A stretch of 63,932 bases of DNA from Flavicella sp964230805 (GCA_964230805.1 CAXRIA010000005.1:1-63932); one strand, 5' to 3'; shown: positions 1 through 9,139, counted from the stretch's first letter. Notes: a model not told the origin generated them from the letters alone. Numbers and translations are program-made.

Positions 1-586
1 CACCACTTTTATCAATCGCTATTTTATACCAAGTGCCGCTGGACAATACAGATGCTTCGGTTTGGGCGCTCGCATCTCTTTTCGATTTTTTTTCGTTTTC
101 TAAAACATACGCCAAATCAAACGCTTCCAGTATTTTGAACTGCCCATTTTCTTTGACAATCGGCTGCAAACTCAAAGACATCAAATGATTGGATTTTTCT
201 TGCGAAAGGGTCACATGAGATTGAAGCGTTGCAAACAAATGTTCTTTTGGTAGCTCGCCCAAAAAAGAAGAAGACACCACACGATACACTTCATTCGTAA
301 TTTGGTATTCACGAATGCTACTAAAATTTCCAACTTTCCATGTCTCTTGAAATTGTGGAATTCCTTCTTCGTTGATCCCACTTCCCTTTACAAAGGGAAT
401 CTGATACACTTCTGAAATGCTCGTTTTTACACCGCTGCTTGAATCCCAAGCCAACCGAAACGTTTTTTCTTGGCGTACTTGCGACCAACCACAAAATGAA
501 AGACAAAAAAATACAAGAAATGGTAGTTTTTTGGCTTTTTTCACAACCGCACTGATTCGACTCATTTTGACAATTTCTTTTTTCAT
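1..586 (-). CDS. porU: PorU, type IX secretion C-terminal signal peptidase (N-terminal part, cut by window edge)
   Basis: An open frame on the minus strand begins at an ATG at 586 and runs off the left edge, giving about 195 residues without a stop. It starts with MKKEIVKMSRISAVVKK and a hydrophobic signal peptide ending near FCGWSQ. The segment ending at the edge, SVLSSGTWYKIAIDKSG, matches the motif that precedes the catalytic region in PorU proteins. PorU is a gingipain-type (C25) cysteine protease of the outer membrane that removes the C-terminal sorting domain of T9SS cargo. The divergent neighbour gldJ supports the call, because porU and gldJ are neighbours in Flavobacterium. The catalytic Cys/His lie outside the window. 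An in-frame ATG at 565 is an alternative start. Confidence 0.85.
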   Translation of the reverse strand, partial: MKKEIVKMSRISAVVKKAKKLPFLVFFCLSFCGWSQVRQEKTFRLAWDSSSGVKTSISEVYQIPFVKGSGINEEGIPQFQETWKVGNFSSIREYQITNEVYRVVSSSFLGELPKEHLFATLQSHVTLSQEKSNHLMSLSLQPIVKENGQFKILEAFDLAYVLENEKKSKRDASAQTEASVLSSGTWYKIAIDKSG

Positions 587-750
587 TTGGCAAGTTACTA
601 CATAATAAAGAAATAATCCTATCGTTATTGTGTTCCTAAAGAAATATATTTTTTCGTCTAGCATTGTAATTTAATAGCAAGTCATTGAAAAAACACATAA
701 ATATTGTACATTGCGTTGCTCATAACCGCAATCAAAAGTATTCGTTACCT

Positions 751-2406
751 ATGAAGAATCTATGGAAGTTTTTCGTTTTTTTATGCATCACTTCAAACCT
801 ATTGCCTAGCTGCAGTAAATTTTCGTCCTCGCCAGCATCCAATACCTCCGCGCTTACAGGGTGGAAATTTAACGATGATCGCTACGGCAATTTCGCAATA
901 AATCAAAACTACCAAGAGCAAAAAACACCTCCAGGCATGGTTTTGATTGAAGGAGGAACGTTTACGATGGGAAGTGTTCAAGAAGACGTGATGGCCGATT
1001 GGAACACCACCCCAAAAAGAATGCAAGTGCGTTCTTTTTACATGGACGAAGCGGAAGTAACCAATGCGGAATATTTGTTGTACTTATTGTATACGGAAAA
1101 AGTGTTTCCCCCTAGGAATGAAGATTACCGTCACATCTACGAAGCTGCTCTCCCAGACACACTTGTTTGGAGAAGTGAGCTCGGCAGTAATGAAACCTTG
1201 AGTAAAACGTATTTGAGACATCCTGCTTATGCCAATTACCCGGTTGTCGGGGTTTCATGGTTGCAAGCAAATGATTATTGCGAGTGGCGCACAGACATGG
1301 TAAATCAAAAAGCACTCATGGACATGGGACTTTTGAAACCCTTGTTTGAAAACGACAGCCTACAGGCTGAAGGAAAAAATCATTTCAATACAGAAACGTA
1401 TCTGTTGAATCCCAACTCGGTATTTGATGACGGAACAGCTATTTACAATGATGCACAAACTTTACCCCAAGGAAAGCACGTTAAAATACACCACGGAGTC
1501 TTTACACCTGATTTCAGACTTCCCACAGAGGCTGAATGGGAATACGCTGCGAAAGCGGTCATTGAAAACCGAGAATACAACACAATTCGTGGGAGAAAAA
1601 AATATCCTTGGAACGGGAAGTACACCAGAAACAAATCAAAATCTAAAAAAGGAGATCAATTGGCAAACTTCAAACAAGGTAAGGGAGATTATAGTGGCAT
1701 TGCCGGCTGGTCTAGCGACGGAGCAGACATTACCAATAAAATCAAATCGTACCCGCCAAACGCTTTTGGATTGTACGATATGGCGGGGAATGTTTCGGAA
1801 TGGGTTTTCGATGTGTACCGACCCATTATCGATACAGAGATGAATGATTTTAATTACGCGCGAGGTAATTTGTTCCTTAAAAAAGTAATCGATGAAAATG
1901 GCAAGGTCAATATTGCCAATTACGAAGACCTTGTGTACGACACATTGCCCAATGGAAAATTGATTCCTAAAAATATTCCTGGGAAAGTGATGTATGTCCC
2001 CATCACAAAAGAGGATAGTAAACTTCGATTCAATTACCACTTGGCGGACAATGCCAACGTAAATGACGGTGATTTAAAAAACTCGAGATATTATCGAAAA
2101 GAGCGCAGAGAACTCGATCAAAAATCGAGAATGTACAATGCTCCTCTTGCGCCAAAATCCTATTTCGATGCTGAAAGCGGGACCTATACCACCGAATACG
2201 ATGACAAACCGAGAACCACCAATATTGATGACCGATCGAGAGTCTACAAAGGCGGTTCCTGGAAAGACCGTGAATTTTGGCTAGACCCAGCTCAAAGAAG
2301 ATTTCTACCACAATATATGGCTACTGAATTTATTGGTTTTCGCTGTGCTATGGACAAACTCGGACAAATGAATAACGGAAAGAAAAATCCATTTTATAAA
2401 AAGTAA
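751..2406 (+). CDS. gldJ: GldJ, gliding motility / T9SS lipoprotein
   Basis: This 551-residue lipoprotein has a signal peptide and lipobox ending LLPSC (Cys21). It then carries a formylglycine-generating-enzyme-like (FGE-sulfatase, SUMF1) domain from about residue 62 (PGMVLIEGGTFTMGS) to the C-terminus (GGSWKDREFW, then EFIGFRCAMD). GldJ is a periplasm-facing lipoprotein needed for gliding and for stability of GldK and T9SS function in Flavobacterium. The domain is not expected to be an active FGE enzyme. I chose the ATG at 751 because it places the lipobox correctly; the frame stays open to a TTG at 685 that would bury the signal peptide. The residues after Cys21 (SKFSSS) lack the acidic surface-export signal, consistent with a periplasmic location. 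It is followed closely by murF and is divergent from porU. Confidence 0.93.
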   Translation: MKNLWKFFVFLCITSNLLPSCSKFSSSPASNTSALTGWKFNDDRYGNFAINQNYQEQKTPPGMVLIEGGTFTMGSVQEDVMADWNTTPKRMQVRSFYMDEAEVTNAEYLLYLLYTEKVFPPRNEDYRHIYEAALPDTLVWRSELGSNETLSKTYLRHPAYANYPVVGVSWLQANDYCEWRTDMVNQKALMDMGLLKPLFENDSLQAEGKNHFNTETYLLNPNSVFDDGTAIYNDAQTLPQGKHVKIHHGVFTPDFRLPTEAEWEYAAKAVIENREYNTIRGRKKYPWNGKYTRNKSKSKKGDQLANFKQGKGDYSGIAGWSSDGADITNKIKSYPPNAFGLYDMAGNVSEWVFDVYRPIIDTEMNDFNYARGNLFLKKVIDENGKVNIANYEDLVYDTLPNGKLIPKNIPGKVMYVPITKEDSKLRFNYHLADNANVNDGDLKNSRYYRKERRELDQKSRMYNAPLAPKSYFDAESGTYTTEYDDKPRTTNIDDRSRVYKGGSWKDREFWLDPAQRRFLPQYMATEFIGFRCAMDKLGQMNNGKKNPFYKK

Positions 2407-2469
2407 AAAGGACTCAAAAAAAACAAGCAAACTTCAAGCTACATTTTTGAATACGAATACCATTTTACC

Positions 2470-3723
2470 ATGACAATTTCAGAAATACATGCTCTTTTTT
2501 TAAAAAGTCATGGTGTTTGCACCGACACGCGAAACATCAATAAAAATTCTATTTTCATTGCTCTGAAAGGAGCAAATTTCAATGGAAATACTTTTGCACA
2601 AGAAGCCTTAAAATCGGGCGCTCGTTATGCCATCGTCGATGATGCAAAGTACGCCTCTTCCCATAAGACCATTTTGGTGTCCGACACCCTAGAAACGCTT
2701 CAAAAATTAGCCAACTATCACAGAAAATTTTTAAACATTCCTATACTAGCATTGACGGGGAGCAATGGAAAAACAACAACAAAAGAACTGATTTACCAAG
2801 TTTTATCAAAAAAATACAACACCGTTGCAACCGTTGGAAATTTAAACAATCACATTGGAGTGCCTCTGACCTTACTCTCCATGGACAAGAGCACTGAGAT
2901 TGGGATTGTTGAAATGGGCGCTAATCATTTAAAAGAAATTGAACATTTAGCCCATATTGCCGAACCAAATTACGGATACATTACCAATTTTGGAAAAGCA
3001 CATTTGGAGGGATTTGGTGGTGTGGAAGGCGTCATCAAAGGAAAATCTGAGTTGTATGCGTTTCTAGAAAAAACAAATGGCAAAGCCTTTGTTAATCCCA
3101 ACGATTCCATACAACTAGAAAAGACGCAAAACGTAACATCTCTAATGCTCAACTCAAATGTGCGGATTTTGAGCAGTAATCCATTTTTAGAGATTCAATA
3201 CAATACGGATAAATTAAAAAGCAATTTGATCGGAGCCTATAATTTTTCTAATATTTTGGCTGCTATCGGGATCGGAGAATATTTTCAAGTACCCTCGGTA
3301 GACATCCACACAGCCATTGCTTCCTACGTCCCGACCAACAACAGATCACAAATTATACAGAAAGGGACACATACCATTCTATTAGATGCTTACAATGCGA
3401 ATCCTAGTAGTATGAATGTCGCTTTGGAAAATTTTTCAAAGATGAATGCCAAAAATAAAACAGTCGTTTTAGGAGACATGTTTGAATTGGGGTCGTCAAG
3501 TGCGGATGAACATCAAAAAATTGCGAAGTTTGCAGAAGAACTCTCTTTTGAAAAGGTTATTTTAATTGGAAAACATTTTTCAAAAACAAACACACCCAAA
3601 GCCATTACATACAGTTCCTTTGAGGAATTTCAAAATTCTTTCAAAACCAGTCCCTCGACTACCCTACTTATCAAAGGATCTCGCGGAATGGCCTTGGAAC
3701 GAATCGTTGATTTATTTGATTAA
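2470..3723 (+). CDS. murF: MurF, UDP-N-acetylmuramoyl-tripeptide--D-alanyl-D-alanine ligase
   Basis: This 417-residue cytoplasmic ligase adds D-Ala-D-Ala to UDP-MurNAc-tripeptide, the last soluble step of peptidoglycan precursor synthesis. The order is an N-terminal Mur ligase substrate domain, the ATP-binding loop TGSNGKTTT at residues 96-104, the central signature GIVEMGANHLKEI, and a C-terminal domain with LDAYNANPSS and VVLGDMFELG. Length is slightly short for the family but complete. It lies 63 bp after gldJ and is probably cotranscribed with it. Its stop codon overlaps the 3' end of the convergent kinase gene by 12 bp. Confidence 0.95.
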   Translation: MTISEIHALFLKSHGVCTDTRNINKNSIFIALKGANFNGNTFAQEALKSGARYAIVDDAKYASSHKTILVSDTLETLQKLANYHRKFLNIPILALTGSNGKTTTKELIYQVLSKKYNTVATVGNLNNHIGVPLTLLSMDKSTEIGIVEMGANHLKEIEHLAHIAEPNYGYITNFGKAHLEGFGGVEGVIKGKSELYAFLEKTNGKAFVNPNDSIQLEKTQNVTSLMLNSNVRILSSNPFLEIQYNTDKLKSNLIGAYNFSNILAAIGIGEYFQVPSVDIHTAIASYVPTNNRSQIIQKGTHTILLDAYNANPSSMNVALENFSKMNAKNKTVVLGDMFELGSSSADEHQKIAKFAEELSFEKVILIGKHFSKTNTPKAITYSSFEEFQNSFKTSPSTTLLIKGSRGMALERIVDLFD

Positions 3724-4566
3724 ATTTTTCTTGTGGTATTCGATCAGATTGTTGATCGGTCTTTGGATTACCCCTGTAATTTTTAAATCGTGCTTCGCAG
3801 CTACTTTTTCCAAAATTTCTGAGAAATAGTACGCTATGGAGCCTATAAAATAAATGGGTGTTGATTTGTCTTTTTTGTAAGGCAATACGCGACTTCTAAA
3901 GAAAGCATCAAAACCGTCTTCCATCAAATCAAGCACATAGGGATCTTCCTTATAGTGGAACATAAAACTCGCAAAATTTGCCAAATAAGTATTTGGGTTC
4001 GGCTGACGATACAAATTGTACTTGATATGATCTGGCTCGAGGTCAAACTCTTTTTCAAATTTTTCTGCCATATAAGGCGGCATTACTTTGTAGAAATAAT
4101 TTCGTATCAAACGTTTCCCAAAATAATTCCCACTTGCCTCATCCATCACAATATATCCCAAAGAAACTGCATTTGACTGAATCGTTTCTCCATCAAAATA
4201 ACTACTGTTTGATCCTGTTCCTAAAATACAAACAATCGCAGGATCATTTCCTGCCGCAGCATAAACAGCAGCCAAGGTGTCTTCCGCTACAACCACTTCG
4301 GCATTTGAAAAAAGTTCCTCAAACAAATCTTTTAAGATTTTGGTGGCCACTTCGGTACCACAACCTGCTCCGTAAAAAAAGATCTGGGTAACTGCTTCTA
4401 AATTCTCTGAAAACTCTGGTGCCTCCAGGATACGAGAACGCAAAACATCGACAGGAACAACAGCTGGATTCAATCCACCAGTTCTTACCTTAAATAATTG
4501 TTCTTTGTTTTCGTCTAAGGCAATCCAATCCGCTTTGGTCGATCCTCCATCTGCAATTAAAATCAT
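3712..4566 (-). CDS. BadF/BadG-type ASKHA-fold sugar kinase (N-acetylglucosamine kinase-like)
   Basis: The 284-residue protein opens with the phosphate-1 motif of the ASKHA ATPase fold (LIADGGSTKADW). It has further conserved glycine loops (FFYGAGCG, VCILGTGSNSSY, YIVMDEASGNYFGK) and a C-terminal FIGSIAYYF segment. This is the BadF/BadG/BcrA/BcrD family, and short Bacteroidota members of this type are annotated as N-acetylglucosamine kinase-like proteins that phosphorylate amino sugars for recycling. The neighbouring murF is compatible with cell-wall sugar recycling, but the substrate is inferred. The gene has its own predicted promoter (4589-4619). Its end overlaps murF tail to tail. Confidence 0.85.
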   Translation of the reverse strand: MILIADGGSTKADWIALDENKEQLFKVRTGGLNPAVVPVDVLRSRILEAPEFSENLEAVTQIFFYGAGCGTEVATKILKDLFEELFSNAEVVVAEDTLAAVYAAAGNDPAIVCILGTGSNSSYFDGETIQSNAVSLGYIVMDEASGNYFGKRLIRNYFYKVMPPYMAEKFEKEFDLEPDHIKYNLYRQPNPNTYLANFASFMFHYKEDPYVLDLMEDGFDAFFRSRVLPYKKDKSTPIYFIGSIAYYFSEILEKVAAKHDLKITGVIQRPINNLIEYHKKNLIK

Positions 4567-4588
4567 AAGTCGTTGAGTTTGAGTCGGC

Positions 4589-4619
4589 CAAAGATAACAA
4601 CATCTTGCAGATAAAACAA
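4589..4619 (-). promoter_or_regulatory. Bacteroidota-type promoter of the BadF-like kinase gene
   Basis: On the minus strand TTG (4619-4617), a 20-nt spacer and TATCTTTG (4596-4589) match the TTTG / TAnnTTTG consensus of the Bacteroidota housekeeping sigma factor. Transcription would begin near 4583, giving a leader of under 20 nt to the ATG at 4566. Confidence 0.6.
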
Positions 4620-4923
4620 CAGAATTTTACGATATCGTTTTCGCATCGATTCGGCTATCTGAAAGTTCCTATTTTTCTGACAACACCGCCGCGTAAACCT
4701 CTTTTTAATCGTATCAAAACAACCAATATATGCTCTGAAATGTTTGTTTTTCGACGTTGAAAACAGAAAGAAAAAAAATCAGAAAATCAAACGCAATCTG
4801 ATCTTAAAAAAGAAAGCCTCTGAAAGAAAATGTGCAAACCAAATAATAGCTCTAGCACCTAATTATTGGAAAAGAATCCTTCATTATCGTTGTGACAACA
4901 AATGATGTTCTAAAAATATTCAA

Positions 4924-4931
4924 TAAATTTG
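4924..4931 (+). promoter_or_regulatory. Possible -7 element of the CpsB-type phosphatase gene
   Basis: TAAATTTG matches TAnnTTTG exactly, but no TTG is seen at the right distance upstream. If used, it starts transcription just before the GTG at 4956 and overlaps the TTG at 4929, which argues against that TTG as the start codon. Confidence 0.35.
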
Positions 4932-4955
4932 AGGCTAGAAAAAATTCTTTCACAC

Positions 4956-5696
4956 GTGTTCGATTTATTTAAGAAAAAAAAGCCCCTGTCGGAAATCTTT
5001 CCTTTTGATTTTGTAGACATCCATTCCCATCTTCTTCCAGGAATTGACGATGGTGCAAAAAATATGGAGGAGACCATTGCATTGATTGAAAAAATGGATT
5101 CCTACGGGATTCATAATTTCATTACCACTCCACATGTGCTAGGAAATGTATGGCCCAATAGCACCGACACTATACTGGATGCATTGGAATCTGTTCAAAA
5201 AGAATTGGAACGTAGAGACCTCTCTCATATAAAAATAGATGCTGCCGCAGAATACATGTTAGACGAACAATTTAGCGAACTTCTTAAAAACAGAGATTTG
5301 CTTACTTTGAAAGAAGATTCTTTGTTGATAGAACTTTCTTATTTCAACGCACCTGTCAATTTATTTGCGATTTTATTTGACCTACAGCTGGCGGGTTATA
5401 GACCTATTCTAGCTCACCCTGAGCGCTATGGTTTTTACCACAACGACTTCGAAACCTACCAAAAGTTAAAAAATGCAGGATGTCGATTTCAGTTAAATTT
5501 ATTATCCTTGACCGGTTATTACGGGACACCGACGAAAAAGATAGCAGAAAAACTTATCGAACAAGGCATGATCGATTTTGTTGGCACCGACGTCCATCAC
5601 CAAAGACACCTCGAGGCCCTGAAAGAATTGGGTTCTAAAAAAGTGCTTGAAAAAGTGAGACCCTTGTTGCAAAAAAACCTTTCATTCTTCCTCTAA
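4956..5696 (+). CDS. CpsB/CapC-type PHP-domain tyrosine-protein phosphatase
   Basis: The frame encodes a PHP-family metal-dependent phosphatase of about 246 residues. The metal-binding motifs are VDIHSHLLPGIDDGA near the N-terminus, a central TTPHV, LAHPERY in the middle and GTDVHHQRH near the C-terminus. Family members dephosphorylate bacterial tyrosine kinases that control capsule and exopolysaccharide assembly. I chose the GTG at 4956 (reading MFDLFKKKKPLSEI) because homologues start at this point; the longer frame from TTG 4929 adds nine residues and overlaps a -7-like box. No tyrosine kinase or polysaccharide export gene is adjacent, so its partner must be elsewhere. Its 3' end overlaps the convergent LysM gene by 15 bp. 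Confidence 0.88.
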   Translation: MFDLFKKKKPLSEIFPFDFVDIHSHLLPGIDDGAKNMEETIALIEKMDSYGIHNFITTPHVLGNVWPNSTDTILDALESVQKELERRDLSHIKIDAAAEYMLDEQFSELLKNRDLLTLKEDSLLIELSYFNAPVNLFAILFDLQLAGYRPILAHPERYGFYHNDFETYQKLKNAGCRFQLNLLSLTGYYGTPTKKIAEKLIEQGMIDFVGTDVHHQRHLEALKELGSKKVLEKVRPLLQKNLSFFL

Positions 5697-7484
5697 AAAA
5701 AACGAAACCTCTTTGTTTACCCTTGCACCCCCATCTTCCTCTGGGAATAAAGGCAATTCCCCTATTGTCAAATCTTCGTTGTATTTCCTCAAATAAACGG
5801 CTTTATTCGCAACTGGTTTTTGAAACTCTTTTTCATAAAAAAATGAATTTCCAACCCGTTCAGATCCTCCTGAAAAATCAGTATCCAAAATAGACTCCTC
5901 TGTCATACTCATACGCATCAATATGTCGTACACGATATCAAAACCACGAATGGCATATCGAGTTGGATAGGCATGGTTTTTTGACAAATATTTCTCATAA
6001 AATTGAGCTACTTCGGGGAGTGAATCTTTTTGAACTCCTGATACGGCATAGGTGAAATTCATTTTTGCCAACGTATTGTTGTCAATAATATCAAAATTTT
6101 GAGCCTTCTCCATCGCAAACAATCGTACCGACGGATTGTTGGGCAAGGTTTTCAAATTATTGACCACGTCTGCTGTGACTACTTTATTATTGGTTGTTAG
6201 CAACACCCAATTTGTTCCCAAAGTATCGATGGCCTGTACAAAACGCTCTTTTTCGATATAACCGTCCTCAGGTTGTAACATCGCAACGCTTGAAATGGAA
6301 TCACTCTTTAACAACTCTCGTTGAAAATACCTCATTTTTAATTCTGACGCGACCGTGTAATTTCCAACCACCACAACGTGTTCATTGGTATGGTTTCGCT
6401 TAAAATGGTCTAACACAACCTTTTCATAGACCGTGCGGTCAGGAGCGGTTTTAATGACATTTTGACTGGTAAAATTCGTTTGTTTTTTTGAATAAAAAGG
6501 ATACACGACAGGAATATTTTTCAAACTGTCTGCAACCAATTTTACATGTTTGTTATACACAGGTCCAAACACCACATCAATACTATCAAACGCTGCAGCA
6601 TCAAAATAATCCAAAATACAATCTTTGTCATTTTCTGAATCAAGCACTTTTAGATTGATCGACAATCCCTGATTTTTCAAAGAATCAATCGCCAATTCAG
6701 CTCCCAAATAAAAATCGGTTACAATGTTCTCCAACCTTCCTTTTGAAGAGAAGAGTTGCTCCTTCGTGAGCGTATCATTTTTACGAAATTTGAAGGGAAA
6801 CAACAAAGCGACGTCTATTGTTTTTGAATGAATTATACGGTCTTGAATCAAGTGGTCACTTTTCGATGGCGCATCGGTATTTCTTTTTCGCCAAAGTTTC
6901 AAAACCATCCCTAACTTCAGCCCTTCTTTCAATTCAGGATTCAAACGAAGAAGGCTCTCTTTTGATATGTGATAGTTTCGAGTCAAGCTATAAAAACTAT
7001 CATCTTTTACAACGGTATGCAATTGGTAGTTTTTTGCCCATTCGGCGAGCTGAATTGCTCGTTGTTCCTTTTTACTAGGCACTTTTAGCTTGGGTATTTT
7101 CAAAACCATGCCGATATCAAGACCTGCCCCTCTTAAAAAAGGGTTGTACTCTTTTAATAGTTCTATCGAAATTGCATACTTCTTCGCAATACCAAACAAT
7201 GTTTCCTTGGGTTGGACAATATGACTCTTCGAAGACTCTTTCTGTGCCTTTAAAAAATCTTTATACTTAGGATTGGGGACTAAAAGAATGGTATTTGCAG
7301 CGGGTCTTTTTCTAAGATCTGGATTGAGTTTGAAAAGATCTCTTTTCTTTACCTGGTACTTTCTGGCAATTTTTCGCAAACTTTCCCCTTCCTGAACGAG
7401 GTGTTCAAGGTATTTTTTTTCTTGAGCGTTCCCTGCAAAAACGACACAAAAAATAATACCAATACATAACAATAACTCTTTCAT
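5682..7484 (-). CDS. LysM-repeat protein fused to a type I periplasmic-binding-protein-like domain
   Basis: This 600-residue secreted protein starts with a signal peptide (MKELLLCIGIIFCVVFAGNAQ). Three LysM-type modules follow at about residues 26-70, 88-131 and 155-200, the second with the clear pattern HIVQPKETLFGIAKKY. From about residue 225 a region with alternating beta/alpha character (IDVALLFPFKFRKN, VDVVFGPVYNKHVKLV, THVVVVGNY-like) resembles periplasmic binding protein type I, as in LivK/AmiC or LpoA-like proteins. LysM modules bind peptidoglycan, so the likely place is the periplasm, attached to the wall. The ligand is unknown; a role as a cell-wall enzyme regulator is an inference from LpoA-like architecture. 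A TACATTTG box lies upstream. Confidence 0.85.
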   Translation of the reverse strand: MKELLLCIGIIFCVVFAGNAQEKKYLEHLVQEGESLRKIARKYQVKKRDLFKLNPDLRKRPAANTILLVPNPKYKDFLKAQKESSKSHIVQPKETLFGIAKKYAISIELLKEYNPFLRGAGLDIGMVLKIPKLKVPSKKEQRAIQLAEWAKNYQLHTVVKDDSFYSLTRNYHISKESLLRLNPELKEGLKLGMVLKLWRKRNTDAPSKSDHLIQDRIIHSKTIDVALLFPFKFRKNDTLTKEQLFSSKGRLENIVTDFYLGAELAIDSLKNQGLSINLKVLDSENDKDCILDYFDAAAFDSIDVVFGPVYNKHVKLVADSLKNIPVVYPFYSKKQTNFTSQNVIKTAPDRTVYEKVVLDHFKRNHTNEHVVVVGNYTVASELKMRYFQRELLKSDSISSVAMLQPEDGYIEKERFVQAIDTLGTNWVLLTTNNKVVTADVVNNLKTLPNNPSVRLFAMEKAQNFDIIDNNTLAKMNFTYAVSGVQKDSLPEVAQFYEKYLSKNHAYPTRYAIRGFDIVYDILMRMSMTEESILDTDFSGGSERVGNSFFYEKEFQKPVANKAVYLRKYNEDLTIGELPLFPEEDGGARVNKEVSFFLEEE

Positions 7485-7492
7485 GTTTTCTA

Positions 7493-7512
7493 TTTGTCAA
7501 AAATGTGACAAA
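7493..7512. repeat. Inverted repeat in the leader of the LysM/PBP gene
   Basis: TTTGTCA and TGACAAA are perfect 7-bp arms around a 6-nt loop, starting 9 bp upstream of the ATG at 7484. It could be an operator or an RNA hairpin near the ribosome entry site. Confidence 0.5.
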
Positions 7513-7550
7513 TGCGTTTGAAAGCTTTGGCAACACTTTTATTTTTTAAA

Positions 7551-7558
7551 CAAATGTA
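7551..7558 (-). promoter_or_regulatory. -7 element of the LysM/PBP gene
   Basis: TACATTTG on the minus strand is an exact TAnnTTTG match about 67 bp upstream of the start codon. The nearest TTG upstream is only 16 bp away, so the -33 element is weak. Confidence 0.45.
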
Positions 7559-7603
7559 CAAAGTAAATTCACTTCAATGAGAAACGAAGAAAAAAGATGG
7601 ATA

Positions 7604-9136
7604 TTATTCCCATTCGATGGTTGCAGGCGGCTTTGAACTGATGTCGTATACCACTCGGTTCACGCCTTTCACATGGTTAATGATTTTATTCGACGTTTCT
7701 TGCAAAAACTTGTAAGGCAAATCTACCCAATCTGCCGTCATCCCATCTGTAGATTCCACCGCTCTCAAAGCCACTACCTTCTCATAGGTTCTTTCATCGC
7801 CCATAACACCGACAGAATCAACAGGCAAGAGCATGGCTCCCGCTTGCCAAACTTTATCATACAAGCCCCAAGCTTTCAAACCATTGATAAACACAGCATC
7901 CACTTCTTGTAGTATTCTTACTTTTTCTGCCGTGATATCTCCCAAAATTCGAATTCCCATTCCGGGTCCCGGAAACGGATGTCTTCCTAACAATTCTGGG
8001 TCAATCCCCATGGATTTTCCAACTCTACGAACCTCGTCTTTAAAAATCATGCGCAGAGGTTCTACCACTTTTAATTTCATAAAATCGGGCAAGCCTCCTA
8101 CATTGTGGTGTGATTTTATGGTAGCGGATGGGCCTCCATTTGCAGATACAGATTCAATGACATCTGGATAAATAGTTCCCTGTGCCAACCACTTTACATC
8201 TGTCAACAAATGCGATTCATCGTCGAAGACTTCGATAAAGACACGTCCAATAATTTTACGTTTTTTCTCAGGATCTGACTCTCCCTTCAAAGCATCTAGG
8301 AATCGTTGAGAGGCATCTACACCTTTCACATTCAATCCCATTCCTTCGTATTGTTGTAAAACGCTTTCGAACTCATTTTTTCGCAGCAAACCGTTGTTTA
8401 CAAAAATACAATGCAGATTTTTACCAATCGCCTTATCTAACAAAACAGCTGCGACCGTAGAGTCAACACCTCCCGACAAGCCTAAGACTACTTTGTCATC
8501 GCCTACTTTTTCTTTCAAGGCAGCTACCGTAGTATCTACAAAGCTATCGGGTGTCCATTCTTGCGCAACCTCAGCAATGTTTACCAAAAAGTTTTTCAAT
8601 ATTGTCAATCCATCTGTAGAATGGTACACCTCTGGGTGAAATTGGATGGCATAAGTATCTTCTCCTTCAATTTTGTAGGCAGCGTTTTCTACATCGTGGG
8701 TACTCGCAATTTTCGTATACTGTTTTGGCAAATGTAAAATCGTATCTGAATGACTCATCCAAACTTGACTTCCCGTTTCTACTCCTTCGAATAAAGGATT
8801 CGTATGATCTACAAAAGAAAGATTCGCCCTTCCGTACTCTCTCGTTTTCGAAGCACCTACTTCGCCTCCAAAAAAATGAGCTAAATATTGCGCTCCATAA
8901 CAAACGCCCAACAAGGGTTTTTTCCCTTTAATTTTGGTCAAATCAGGTTGTGGTGCGGACGCTCCTCTAACGGAATGAGGACTCCCCGATAAAATCACTG
9001 CTTTGTAATCATCTACATCAAACTTCGAGCTGTTGTAGGGGTGTATTTCACAATAAATATTGAGTTCTCTAACTCTACGTGCAATTAATTGCGTGAATTG
9101 CGATCCGAAATCTAGAATAAGTACTTTTTGTTGCAT
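7604..9136 (-). CDS. guaA: GuaA, GMP synthase (glutamine-hydrolysing)
   Basis: The 510-residue cytoplasmic enzyme aminates XMP to GMP using glutamine. The N-terminal class I amidotransferase domain has GSQFTQLIARRVREL, the nucleophile region LLGVCYGAQYLA and FHPEVYHS. The ATP-pyrophosphatase domain has the P-loop VLGLSGGVDSTVAA, and the C-terminal dimerisation domain ends PPATIEWE. Length is normal. I chose the ATG at 9136 (MQQKVLILDFG) over an in-frame TTG two codons upstream. A TATTTTTG box ends only 3 nt before this ATG, so the mRNA may be leaderless or nearly so. Confidence 0.97.
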   Translation of the reverse strand: MQQKVLILDFGSQFTQLIARRVRELNIYCEIHPYNSSKFDVDDYKAVILSGSPHSVRGASAPQPDLTKIKGKKPLLGVCYGAQYLAHFFGGEVGASKTREYGRANLSFVDHTNPLFEGVETGSQVWMSHSDTILHLPKQYTKIASTHDVENAAYKIEGEDTYAIQFHPEVYHSTDGLTILKNFLVNIAEVAQEWTPDSFVDTTVAALKEKVGDDKVVLGLSGGVDSTVAAVLLDKAIGKNLHCIFVNNGLLRKNEFESVLQQYEGMGLNVKGVDASQRFLDALKGESDPEKKRKIIGRVFIEVFDDESHLLTDVKWLAQGTIYPDVIESVSANGGPSATIKSHHNVGGLPDFMKLKVVEPLRMIFKDEVRRVGKSMGIDPELLGRHPFPGPGMGIRILGDITAEKVRILQEVDAVFINGLKAWGLYDKVWQAGAMLLPVDSVGVMGDERTYEKVVALRAVESTDGMTADWVDLPYKFLQETSNKIINHVKGVNRVVYDISSKPPATIEWE

Positions 9137-9139
9137 GCG

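Larger units (their letters stand above)
4567..4955. other. Intergenic region between the divergent kinase and CpsB-type genes
   Basis: About 390 bp separate two divergent genes. It holds a good promoter for the kinase gene at 4589-4619 (minus) and a weaker -7 box for the phosphatase gene at 4924-4931 (plus). I see no convincing ORF, RNA gene or repeat in the rest. Confidence 0.6.

Noticed and set aside
685..750. TTG start 22 codons upstream of gldJ
   Set aside because: It would bury the lipoprotein signal peptide; the ATG at 751 gives a correct lipobox.
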